From Ipomoea triloba (taxonomy: Eukaryota > Streptophyta > Magnoliopsida > Solanales > Convolvulaceae), in NCBI RefSeq assembly GCF_003576645.1, contig NC_044920.1:24538506-24602505 (forward strand): DNA of 64,000 nucleotides. Direction: 5' to 3'. Positions within the stretch are counted from its first letter, which is position 1; each line of letters starts with the position of its first letter. A program made the position numbers and the translations under genes. The notes below the pieces were generated by a model. That model did no database searches, was not told the DNA's origin, and saw only the letters and a list, made by a program, of their open reading frames with translations. This document shows, one piece after another, positions 9,960-22,023 of the stretch.

Positions 9960-10925
9960 GGATCTCCCAGAAATGGAGATTAGGCGGACCAGGCGGCGCA
10001 ATGTTGAAGACTTGAGTCGGCGCGGCGCTATCTGAACGGAAATAAAGGATTCCTCAACTAACACAGTTTACTTGCTTGTTTCCAGTAATGCTCTAAGCTT
10101 TCTTCTTTAAATAAGTTTCTGATATAGAGTGGTCATATAACTTCATATTAATTTCGAGTCCAAAAATTACTTTTTTCTTTTCTTTTTTTTTTTTGGGAAA
10201 AAAATCCAAAAATTACTTAGTTATTCTATTAAGGACACTCAAACTCAAAAATTTTTAAAATATATTCAAGTCTTAAATTTAATGTTGATCGGGATTCATG
10301 CCATTTTATAATGGGTGCGATTATATGTATAATTTAAGTCATACTAGGTCCCGTTAACATTAGTACATGCAATCGAACATATTATGTTTGATGGTACATA
10401 ATCCGGTACAAAAAACTCTCTTTGTTGAACTAGGACAAAATATGGTGTAGTTGGCCACAAAACAAAATCTGTTGGTGGTTGTGAGAGTACATGAATGGCT
10501 TAGAAATGAAACCAAATTCATCATATTGTCAGTCATGAGTCAATTTGCAAGAATGTATTTGTTGAGGTAAAAACAGACCAAGAAATATAACAAAAACAAA
10601 AACAAAAGAAAAACACAAGATTTAAGTAGTTTATTAGCAATGTGTTTATGTCTATCAAAATAAAACAATTCTTTTTACCCATACAGGGCACTACCTCGCA
10701 CCCCCAGTAAAGCCAATTTAAGTGCGAACCCTGGTGCATAGTGACAACAACGTTCCTTTTACCCATATGAGTGATACGGCTAGCACTACCCTCACTGCCT
10801 CACACTCCCAACCACCTAACGAATCTAATTTGAGTGTTAACTCTAGAGCAAAATGATAACCCTAATAATATTTTTAGTAACATATAAGATATCTAATTTG
10901 AGTGTAAATTTCCGTAGTAAAATCA
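9960..10925. other. Upstream region of the PQ-loop gene and intergenic DNA
   Basis: The first 150 bp after the start codon are the probable 5' UTR and promoter of the minus-strand PQ-loop gene. The rest is AT-rich with no gene. Three decayed related segments lie at about 10671-10745, 10755-10860 and 10865-10928. The first two share TTTTACCCATA, the first has AATTTAAGTG, and the last two have CTAATTTGAGTG; they look like an old dispersed repeat in tandem. Confidence 0.4.
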
Positions 10926-11390
10926 TAATATCTAGGGAAAATAATCAAATAGACCGAAAAACTTTATACGAGAAGTCAATTAGACTCTTGAACTTTTTAA
11001 GATGCAATTAAGTCCATCAACGTGTGATTTTTGTGCATTATTAAAGCCTAGAAATTGGTAAATGAGGTGGTCACTATGGTTCCGGTGCGATTCGACTATC
11101 GGCTATGACATTCGATTGACCGCCAACTGTCGCTAGTTTCTTCAGAGGAGAAAAGCGACTTGCTGGTTGCCTTCTCCACTGGAAAAGGGAACCTCTTCCC
11201 CACTGGAAGGCAACCAAATGGTTGTCTTCTCCGACGAAGTCACCTTTTCCATATGAGAATTGAAGGCAACCATTTGGTCGCTTTTTCAGCTGAAGAAAGC
11301 AATCAAGTCACCTTCTCCATTGTCACCGGTTGTCAGAGCGTTGTCGTTAGTCATCATAATCAATCTATTTGACTATTTTCTTAATATCTA
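10926..11390. mobile_element. 447-bp non-autonomous MULE with 9-bp TSD; terminus related to the satellite
   Basis: The element proper is 10935-11381. A perfect 9-bp direct repeat, TAATATCTA, flanks it at 10926-10934 and 11382-11390. The left end is GGGAAAATAATCAAATAGAC; the right end, read inverted, is AGAAAATAGTCAAATAGAT. There is no transposase. The interior has several related short motifs, such as GGTTGCCTTCTCC and GGTTGTCTTCTCC. About the first 90 bp align with the satellite monomer that begins 2.3 kb further on, including two AACTTT motifs at 10960 and 10991 with the same 31-bp spacing. Confidence 0.85.
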
Positions 11391-12187
11391 TCATTTTTCA
11401 ATAACATATGATAGGAAAATTTTTTTTTCCCGGCCTCTTGATTTTTTTCTTCAAACTTTTTTCTCATGATGTGACTTTCATTTATTGGGTGCTAATAAAT
11501 TGACTACCACATTACTAATTAAAACATAAATATAGCTATTAATCAGATGATGCCATTTTAGGAGGAAAAAAAAAATACATGAAAGATTTATAGCATTATA
11601 TTGCTCCATATGATACATAGATGGTGACGAGGATCGAAGCTTTGAGCCTATCGCCGTGGAAATAAACGTAGGAGTATCCTACGTACACGTACCACGAAAG
11701 CGACATAAAGGATATTACAGACGCGGCGACCATGCCGCTGAAAAATTAAAGCCTGAAACTGTAGCAGAAGGCAGGCAACCCCACACGTATCCAAAGCTAT
11801 CTACTACCATCTCATCTCTATCCAAATTCTCCCCCTTTTGTTCCTTTTGTCATTGTTGCTATCATGATTGTATTTCATTATTGAACATATCTCAAAGTAA
11901 ATAAATTTGCTTTGAAGTGACTAATATTTTTTAGCTATAATATTTCATATTTTAGCAGTGTTAGAGTTATCATAAACTAATAGTCCAAACACTAAAACTC
12001 ATCCGTGTTCAATTTTATCACTCCAACCGATAACCCAATCCAAGTATATCAAACGCCACTTTCTCCCCTCCTTATAGGGTAAATATTGTAATGTGAATCA
12101 CTTATCTGAAATAACATTTAAATTATATATCTATAGTTAATATATTATTGATTATTGATGTATAAATATCACAAGAATTACTCAAAA
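11391..12187. other. Intergenic DNA without a supported gene
   Basis: This stretch has poly-T runs at 11420-11460 and a slightly more GC-rich segment at 11620-11830. The latter includes a frame of 82 codons at 11656-11904 that has no recognisable domain and runs into low-complexity sequence. Nothing here can be named. Confidence 0.5.
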
Positions 12188-12500
12188 TGTATAATTGATG
12201 TAATATTATATCTCTGAAAATTAAAGTTAAGTGTCCTTTTGAAAATATTAAGGGACAAGTATCCTTTAGAGAATATTATATCCTGAAAGGTCAAGACCTG
12301 TAACTATATAAGGGCCATAACCTTTCATTGTAATGGGTCTCGGTAACTACTCCATACAACACTCAAGGCTCATCAAGGTCTATTCTTTTCTTATTCTTAA
12401 CAATTTCCCTTGTTCTTCATTCTTTCATTTTAGAATCAAGAACAAGGTTCCTATTGGTTCATACAATAGTTGATTGATCCGTATACTTCACGGAACAATT
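12188..12500 (+). mobile_element. Possible solo LTR or LTR fragment (Copia-like)
   Basis: The organisation looks like a plant LTR: a TGTAATATT start region, a run with AAGGGACAAG, a TATA box (CTATATAAGG, about 12305-12314), then a leader-like segment ending in a pyrimidine-rich, ACA-containing stretch. No 5-bp target duplication could be fixed, no primer-binding site follows, and no gag or pol coding sequence is present. It may be a truncated solo LTR. Confidence 0.35.
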
Positions 12501-12644
12501 TACTCTATCAATTATGTACAGTTGATACATTACTATAAATGTGTGCACAATTTATTAACTTTAAATAGACAACATGATAATTGTAATATCTACATAATTT
12601 AATTTATTCACTAAAAGTAAATATAGTTAAAATGTATTATGTAC

Positions 12645-13375
12645 CTAATAACACAATTCCTAATAAAATATACGGAGTATATTCTCCTATGTTCCTATTC
12701 GTAATACAATTCTAGATTAAAATTACTAATCGTAATAACACAGTACGACATATATTTTCCCTGCAATGCAATCTATACTATTAATAAAAACAATATATCC
12801 TCAACTTTAACTTCCCGCCCAAAACACTCCTATACTGTTAAGGTTTGCGTAATATTGTAAAATATGGTAATACAATTTCTATTTCTAATACAATTGTAAA
12901 TTAAAATATAGTAATACACAATTCCTAATAAAATATATTCTTACCTACGTTCGTTCCTATTCGTAATACAATTCTAGATTAAAATTACTAATCGTAATAA
13001 TACAGTACATATATTTTCCCTGCAATGCAATCTATACTATTAATAAAAACAATATCCTCAACTTTAACTTCCCACCCAAAACACTCCTATATTGTTAAGG
13101 TTTGCGTAATATTGTAAAATATGGTAATACAATTTCTATTCATAATACAATTGTAAATTAAAATATAGTAATACAATTCCTAATAAAATATATTCTTACC
13201 TACGTTCTTATTCGTAATACAATTCTAGATTAAAATTACTAATCGTAATAATACAGTACATATATTTCCTTGCAATGCAATCTATCTATACTATACTATT
13301 AATAAAAACAATATCCTCAACTTTAACTTTCGGCCCAAAACACTCTATACTTTAAGGTTTGCGTAAGATGGCAAA
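12645..13375 (+). repeat. About three tandem copies of a 250-262-bp AT-rich repeat
   Basis: The landmark TTCTAGATTAAAATTACTAA recurs at 12710, 12972 and 13223, giving periods of 262 and 251 bp. Each copy also contains TCTATACTATTAATAAAAAC and AAGGTTTGCGTAA. The segment starting TCTATACTATTAATAAA resembles the 5' end of plant Helitrons, so the repeat may derive from Helitron ends; no 3' hairpin with CTRR was confirmed. The third copy has an expanded TCTA/ATACT stretch. The repeat is unrelated to the big satellite, which begins about 300 bp later. Confidence 0.7.
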
Positions 13376-13668
13376 AATGCAATATATCTACACAAAAATA
13401 TATCTTCCATACACATGAATTAGAATAGCAATTGAATACTATAACTGAGTTACTAGAAAACAAGTATATTTGCCTAATTTATAAAAATAATAAACAATGA
13501 ATTATAAAATATCTAAAGTTCCAACACTGCATGCGTACATCTACACATTAGTTATTAATTAAGCAACTATTTGTTAGAATTCAAACAAGGATAGCATTAG
13601 AAAACATAATCGATCTAAAACATATCTTCAATTGCAATATATAATATTTGATGTTATAATTTATATAC
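13376..13668. other. AT-rich spacer before the satellite array
   Basis: I see no gene, repeat or element in this stretch. It runs directly into the first, truncated satellite monomer. Confidence 0.5.
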
Positions 13669-15126
13669 ATAAACATGTCAATTTAGTTCATCAAGGCATA
13701 ATTATCTGTAACTAACCTGTAACACCAGGTAAATGGAAATATGACTTTTTTTGGCATAAGATATGTCAAATAGGCCATCGAAATTTACCTGAAAATTAAT
13801 TAGGCCCTCAAATTTTTTAAAGTTGCAATTAGATATATAAACATGTAAATTTAGTTCATCAAGGCATAATTACCTGTTAGTGACATGTAATACCAGGTAA
13901 ATGTAAATATGACTTTTTTTTTTGCATAAAATATGTCAAATAGACCATCGAAATTTACCTGAAAATTAATTAGGCCCTCAAACTTTTACAATTAGATACA
14001 TAAACATGTCAATTTAGTTCATCAAGGCAGAATTACCCGTTAGTGGCCTGTAATACCAGGTAAATGTAAATATAACTTATTTGGCATAAAAGATGTCAAA
14101 TAGGCCATTGAAGTTTTTAAAGTTGCAATTAGGTACATAAACATGTCAATTTAGTTCATCAAGGAATAATTACATGTTAGTAACCTGTAATAGCAGGTAA
14201 ATGTAAATATGACTTTTTTTGAAAAAATATGTCAAATAGGCCATTGAAGTTTTTAAAGTTGCAATTAGATACATAAACAAGTCAACTTAGTTCATCAAGG
14301 CATAATTACCTGTTAGTGACATGTAATAGCAGGTAATGTAAATATGACTTTTTATGCAAAAAATATGTCAAATAGGCCATCGAATTTTACCTGAAAAATT
14401 AATTAGGCCCTCAAACATTTTAAAGTTGCAATTAGATAAATAAACATGTCAATTTAGTTCATCAAGACATAATTTATCTGTTAGTGACCTGTAATAGCAG
14501 GTAAATGTAAATAGACGTTTTTTTAGCAAAAAATATGTCAAATCAACCATCGAACTTTACCTGAAAACTTAATCAGGCCCTCAAACTTTTTAAATTTGCA
14601 ATTAGTTACATAAACATGTCAATTTAGTTCATCAAGGCATAATCACCTGTTATTGACCTGTAATAGCGGGTAAATGTAAATATGACTTTTTTTTTTTTTT
14701 GCAGAAAATATGTCAAATAAGGCATTGAAGTTTTTAAAGTTGCAATTAAGTACATAAACATTTCAGTTTAGTTCATTAAGGCGTAATTACCTGTTAGTGA
14801 CCTGTAATAGCAGGTAAGTGTAAATATGATTTTTTTTTTGAAAAAATATGTTAAATAGGCCATTGAAGTTTTTTAAGGTTGCAATTAGATACATAAAAAA
14901 GTCAATTTAGTTCATCAAGACAAAATTACCTGTTAACCTATAATAGCAGGTAAATGTAAATATGACTTTTTTTTTTTTTTTTGCAAAACAAATGTCAAAT
15001 AGGCCATTGAAGTTTTTAAAGTTGCAATTAGGTACATAAACATGTCAATTTAGTTCATCAAGGCATAATTACCTGTTAGTGACCTATAATAGCAGGTAAA
15101 TGTAAATATGACTTTTTTTTTTTTTT

Positions 15127-15690
15127 GCAAAAAATATGTCAAATAGGCCATCGAAATTTTTAAAGTTGCAATTAGATACATAAACATGTCAATTTAGTTA
15201 ATCAGGGCATAATTACCTATTAGTGACCTGTAATAGCAGGTAAATGTAAATATGACTTTTTTTTTTTGCAAAAAATATGTCAAATAGGCCATCGAAATTT
15301 TTAAAGTTGCAATTAGATACATAAACATGTCAATTTAGTTAATCAGGGCATAATTACCTATTAGTGACCTGTAATAGCAGGTAAATGTAAATATGACTTT
15401 TTTTTTTTGCAAAAAATATGTCAAATAGGCCATCGAAATTTTTAAAGTTGCAATTAGATACATAAACATGTCAATTTAGTTAATCAGGGCATAATTACCT
15501 ATTAGTGACCTGTAATAGCAGGTAAATGTAAATATGACTTTTTTTTTTTGCAAAAAATATGTCAAATAGGCCATCGAAATTTTTAAAGTTGCAATTAGAT
15601 ACATAAACATGTCAATTTAGTTAATCAGGGCATAATTACCTATTAGTGACCTGTAATAGCAGGTAAATGTAAATATGACTTTTTTTTTTT
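15127..15690 (+). repeat. Homogeneous sub-array: 141-bp monomer x 4
   Basis: GCAAAAAATATG recurs at 15127, 15268, 15409 and 15550, exactly 141 bp apart. Copies look identical and share AATCAGGGCAT and ACCTATTAG variants not seen together in other monomers. Confidence 0.9.
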
Positions 15691-18600
15691 TTTTGCATAA
15701 AATATGTCAAATAGGCCATCGAAGTTTTTAAAGTTGCAATTAGGTACATAAACATGTCAATTTAGTTCATCAAGGCATAATTACCTGTTAGTGACCTATA
15801 ATAGCAGGTAAATGTAAATATGACTTTTTTTTTTTTTTTGCATAAAATATGTCAAATAGGCCATCGAAATTTTTAAAGTTGCAATTAGATACATAAACAT
15901 GTCAATTTAGTTAATCAAGGCATAATTACCTATTAGTGACCTGTAATAGCAGGTAAATGTAAATATGACTTTTTTTGCAAAAAATATGTCAAATAGGCCG
16001 TCGAACATTATGTGGAAAATTAATTAGGCCTTCAAACTTTTTAAAGTTGCAATTAGGTAAATAAACATGTCAATTTAGTTCTTCAAGGCATAATTACCTG
16101 TTAGTGACCTGTAATAGCAAGTAAATGTAAATATGAGTTTTTTTGCAAAAAATATGTCAAATAGGCCATTGAAATTTTTAAAGTTGCAATTAGGTACATA
16201 AACAAGTCAATTTAGTTCATCAAGGCATAATTACCTGTTAGTGACCTGTAATACCAAGTAAATGTAAATATGACTTTTTTTGGAAAAAAATATGTCAAAT
16301 AGGTCATCGAACTTTTTAAAGTTGCAATTAGATACAGAAACATGTCAATTTAGTTTATCAAGGCATAATTACCTGTTAGTGACCTGTAATAGCAGGTAAA
16401 TGTAAATAGTACTTTTTTATGCAAAAAATATGTTAAATAGGCCATCGAACTTTACTTGAAAAATTAATTAGGCACTCAAAGTTTTTAAAGTTTCAATTAG
16501 GTACATAAACAAGTCAATTTAGTTCGTCAAGGCATAATTACCTGTTAGTGACCTGTAATACCAGTTAAATCTAAATATGACATTTTTATTTTTTTTGCAA
16601 AAAATATGTTAAATCGGCCATTGAACTTTACCTGAAAAAGTAATTAGGCCCTCAAAATTTTTAAAGTTTCAATTAAGTAAATAATCAAGTCAATTTAGTT
16701 CATCAAGGTATAATTACCTGTTAGTGACCTGTAATAGCAGGTAATGTAAATATGACTTTTTTTTGGAAAAAATATGTCAAATAGGCCATCGAACTTTTGA
16801 AAGTTGCAATTAGGTACATAAACATGTCAATTTAGTTCATCAAGGCATAATTACTTGTTAGTGACCTTTAATAGCAGGTAAATGTAAATATGCCTTTTTT
16901 TTGGAAAAAATATGTCAAATAGGCCATTGAATTTTTTAAAGTTGCAATTAGGTATATAAAGATGTAAATTTAGTTTATCAAGGCACAATTACCTGTTAGT
17001 GTCCTGTAATAGCAGGTAAATGTAAATACGACTTTTTTTGGCAAAAAATATGTCAAATAGGCCATCGAACTCTTTAAAGTTGCAATTGGATACATAAACA
17101 TGTCAATTCAGTTTATCAAGGCATAATTACCTGTTAGGGACCTATAATAGCATGTAAATGTAAATGTCTTTTTTTTGCAAAAAATATGTCAAATAGGCCA
17201 TCGAACTTTACTTGAAAAATTAATTAGGTCCTCAAACTTTTTAAAGTTGCAATTAGATACATAAAATGTCAATTTAGTTCATCAAGGCATAATTACCTGT
17301 TACTGACATGTAATAGCAGATAATGTAAATATGCCTTTTTTTGTCAAAAATATGTCAAATAGGCCATCGAACTTTACTTGAAAAATTAATTAGGCCTCAA
17401 CCTTTTTAAAGTTGCAATTAGTTACATAAACATGTCAATTTAGTTTATCAAGGCATAATTACCTGTTAGTGACCTGTAATAGCAGGTAAATGTAAATATT
17501 ACTTTTTTATGCAAAAAAATATGACAAATAGGCCATCGAACTTCACCTGAAAAATTAATTAGGCCTTCAAAATTTTTAAAGTTTCAATTAAGTACATAAA
17601 CAAGTCAATTTAGTTCATCAAGGCATAATTATCTGTTAGTGACCTATAATACCAGTTAAATCTAAATATGACTTTTTTTTTTGCAAAAAATATGTCAAAT
17701 AGGCCATAGAACTTTACATGAAAAATTAATTAGGCTTTCAAACTTTAAAATGTTGCAATTAGGTAAACGAACTTGTCAATTTAGTTCATCAAGGCATAAT
17801 TACCTGTTAGTGACCTGTAATAGCAGGTAAATGTAAATATGTCTTTTTTTGCAAAAATTATGTCAAATAGGCCATCGAACTTTACTTGAAAAATTAATTA
17901 GGTCCTCAACCTTTTTAAAGTTGTAATTAGATACATAAACATGTCAATTTAGTTAATCAAGGCATAATTACCTATTACTGACCTGTAATAGCAGATAATG
18001 TAAATATGTCCTTTTTTGCAAAAAATATGTCAAATAGGCCATCGAACTTTACTTAAAAAATTAATTAGGCCCTCAACCTTTTTAAAGTTGCAATTAGATA
18101 CATAAACATGTCAATTTAGTTCATCAAGGCATAATTACCTGTTAGTGACCTCTAAGAGCAGGTAAATGTAAACATTACTTTCTTATGCAAAAAATATGTC
18201 AAATAGGCCATCGAACTTTACCTGAAAAATTAATTAGGCCTTCAAAGTTTTTAAAGTTTAAATTAGGTACATAAACAAGTCAATTTAGTTCATCAATGCA
18301 TAATTACCTCTTAGTGACCTATAATACAAGTTAAATCTACATATGACTTTTTTTGCAAAAAATATGTCAAATAGGCCATAGAACTTTACTTGAAAAATTA
18401 ATTAAGCTTTCAGACTTTAAAAAGTTGCAATTAGATAAACAAACATGTCAATTTAGTTCATCAAGGCATAATTAGTTGTTAGTGACCTGTAATAGCAGGT
18501 AAATGTAAATATGAGTTTTTTTGAAAAAAATATGTCAAATAGGCCATCGAACTTTAAGTGAAAGATTAATTAGGCCCCTCAAACTTTTTATACTTGCAAT

Positions 18601-20236
18601 TAGGTAAATAAACATGTCAATTTAGTCATCAAGACATAATTACCTGTTAGTGACCTGTACTAGCAGGTAAATGTAAATATGAGTTTTTTTGCAAAAAATA
18701 TGTCAAATAGGCCATCGAACTTTTTAAAGTTGCAATTGGATACATAAACATGTCAATTTAGTTCATCAAGGCATAATTACCTGTTAGTGACCTGTAATAG
18801 CTGGTAAATGTAAATATGCTTTTTTTTTTGCAAAAAATATGTCAAATAGGCCATCGAACTTTACTTGAAAAATTAATTAGGCACTCAAACTTTTTAAAGT
18901 TGCAATTGGATACATAAACATGTCAATTTAGTTCATCAAGGCATAATTACCTATTAGTGACCTGTAATAGCAGGTAATGTAAATATGACTTTTTTTGCAA
19001 AAAATATGTTAAAAAGGCCATCGAACTTTACTTGAAAAATTAATTAGGCCCTCAAACTTTTTGAAGTTGCAACATAAACATGTCAATTTAATTCATCAAG
19101 ACATAATTACCTGTTAGTAACCTGTAATAGTTGGTAAATGTAAATATGATTTTTTTTTGAAAAAATATGTCAAATAGGACATTGAAATTTTTAAAGTTGT
19201 AATTAGATACATAAAAAAGTTAATTTAGTTCGTCAAGGCAAAATTATCTATTGATCTGTAATAGCAGGTAAATGTAAATATGACTTTTTTTTTTGCAAAA
19301 AATATGTCAAATAGGCCATTGAAGTTTTTAAAGTTGCAATTAGGTACATAAAAATGTCAATTTAGTTCATCAAGACATAATTAATTGTTAGTGACCTGTA
19401 ATAGTAGGTAATATAAATATGACTTTTTTTTTTTGAAAAAAAATATGTCAAATAGGCCATCGAACTTAACGTGAAAAATTAATTAGGCCCTCAAACTTTT
19501 TGATGTTGCAACATAAACATGTCAATTTAGTTCATCAAGGCATAATTACCTGTTAGTGACCTGTACTAGCAGGTAAATGTAAATATGAGTTTTTTTGCAA
19601 AAAATATGTCAAATAGTCCATCGAACTTTTTAAAGTTGCAATTGGATACATAAACATGTCAATTCAGTTTATCAAGGCATAATTACCTGTTAGTGACCTA
19701 TAATAGCATGTAAATGTAAATGTCTTTTTTTGCAAAAATTATGTCAAATAGGCCATCGAACTTTACTTGAAAAATTAATTTGGTCCTCAAACTTTTAAAA
19801 TTTGAAATTAGGTACATAAACATGTCAATTTAGTTCATCAATGCATAATTACCTGTTAGTGACGTGTAATAGCAGGTAAATGTAAATATGACTTGTTTTT
19901 TAAAAAATATGTAAAACAGGGCATTGAAGTTTTTAATGTTGCAATTAGATACATAAAAAAGTCAATTTAGTTCGTCAAGGCAAAATTACCTGTTGACCTG
20001 TAATAGCTGGTAAATGTAAATATGACCTTTTTTTGATAAAAATATGTCAAATAGGCCATCGAACTTTTTAAAGTTGCAATTAGGTATATAAACATGTCAA
20101 TTTAGTTCATCAAGGCATAATCAACTGTTAGTGACCTGTAATAGTAGGTAAATCTAAATATGACTTTTTTTTTGAAAAAAAAAATGTCAAATAGGCCATC
20201 GAACTTTATGTGAAAAATTAATTAGGCTCTCAAACT

Positions 20237-22022
20237 TTTTAAAGTTGCAATTAGGTAATTAAACAAGTCAATTTATTTCATCAAGGCGTAATTACCTGTT
20301 AGTATCCTGTAATAGCAGGTAAATGTAAATATGACTTTTTTTCAAAGAATATGTCAAATAGGCCATCGAACTTTACCTGAAAAATTAATTAGGCCCTCAA
20401 AGTTTTTAAAGTTGCAATTAAGTACATGTCAATTTAGTTCATCAAGTCATAATCAACTGTTAGTGACCTGTAATAGCAGGTAAATGTAAATATGTCTTTT
20501 TTTGCAAAAATTATGGCAAATAGGCCATCGAACTTTACTTGAAAAATTAATTAGGTCCTCAACCTTTTTAAAGTTGTAATTAGATACATAAACATGTCAA
20601 TTTAGTTAATCAAGGCATAATTACCTGTTACTGACCTGTAATAGCAGATAATGTAATATGTCCTTTTTTGCAAAAAATATGTCAAATAGGCCATCGAACT
20701 TTACCTGGAAAATTAATTTGGCCCTCAAACTTTTTAAAGTTGTATTTAGGTATATAAACATGTCAATTTAGTTCATCAAGGCATAATTATTTGTTAATGA
20801 CCTGTAATAGCAGGTAAATGTAAATGTGACTTTTTTCTGGAATAAAAATATGTCAAATAAGCCATCGAAATTTTTAAAGTTGCAATTAGATACATAAACA
20901 TGTCAATTTAGTTCATCAAGGCATAATTACCTGTTAGTGATCTGTAATAGAAGGTAAATGTAAATATAACATTTTTTTGGAAAAAATATGTGAAATAAGC
21001 CATCGAACTTTTTAAAGTTGCAATTAGGTATATAGACATGTCAATTTAGTTTATTCAAGGCATAATTACCTATTAGTGACCTGTAATAACAGGTAATGTA
21101 AATATGACTTTTTTTTGGAAAAAATATGTCAAAATGCCATTGAAAATTTTAATGTTGCAATAAGATACATAAACATGTCAATTTAGTTAATCAAAGCATA
21201 ATTACCTGTTAGTGACCTGTAATAGTAGGTAATGTAAATATGACTTTTTTTTTGAAAAAAAATATATCAAATAGGCCATCGAACTTTACGTGAAAAATTA
21301 ATTAGACCCTCAAACTTTTTAAAGTTGCAATTAGGTAAATAAGCATGTCAATTTAGTTTATCAAGGCATAATTACCTATTAGTGATCTGTAATAGCAGGT
21401 AAATGAAAATATGAGTTTTTTTTGCAAAAAATATGTCAAATAGACCATCGAACTTTACCTCAAAAATTATTTAGGCCCTCAAACTTTTAAAATTTGAAAT
21501 TAGGTACATAAACATGTCAATTTACTTCATCAATGCATAATTACCTGTTATTGAAATGTAATAGCAGGTAAATGTAAATATGATTTTTTTGCAAAAAATA
21601 TGTCAAATTGGCCACTAAAAGTTTTTTAAAGTTGCAATTAGGTATATAAACAAGTCAATTTAGTTCAACAAAGCATAATTACCTGTTGGTGACCTGTAAT
21701 AACAGGTAAATGTAAATATGAATTTTTTTGGAAAATATATGTCAAATAGGACATAGAACCTTTTAAAGTTGCAATAAGATACATAAACATGTCAATTTAG
21801 TTCATCAAGGCATAATTACCTGTTCGTGACCTGTAATAGCAGGTAAACGTAAATATGACTTTTTTTTTAAAAAAATATGTTAAATAGGTCATTGAAGTTT
21901 TTTAAAGTTCCAATTAGATACACAAAAAAGTCAATTTAGTTCATCAAGATAAAATTACTTGTTGACCTGTAATAGCAGGTAAATGTAAATATGACTTTTT
22001 TTTTGCAAAAAATATGTCAAAT
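20237..22022 (+). repeat. First copy of an exact 1,786-bp duplication (left of the N)
   Basis: Every stretch compared by eye is identical to 22024-23809, with a constant offset of 1,787, including rare features such as CTGGAATAAAAATATG and TTCAAAGAATATG. This copy ends at the N. It looks like the end of one contig. Confidence 0.88.
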
Positions 22023-22023
22023 N
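22023..22023. other. Single N: assembly join
   Basis: This is the only ambiguous base noticed. The monomer is broken here: CAAAT is followed by N and then TTTTAAAG, skipping the expected GGCCATTGAAG segment, so the flanks were not contiguous. Confidence 0.95.

Noticed and set aside
11656..11904. Forward frame of 82 codons
   Set aside because: No domain or homology is recognisable, the second half is low complexity, and no promoter or splice pattern supports a gene.
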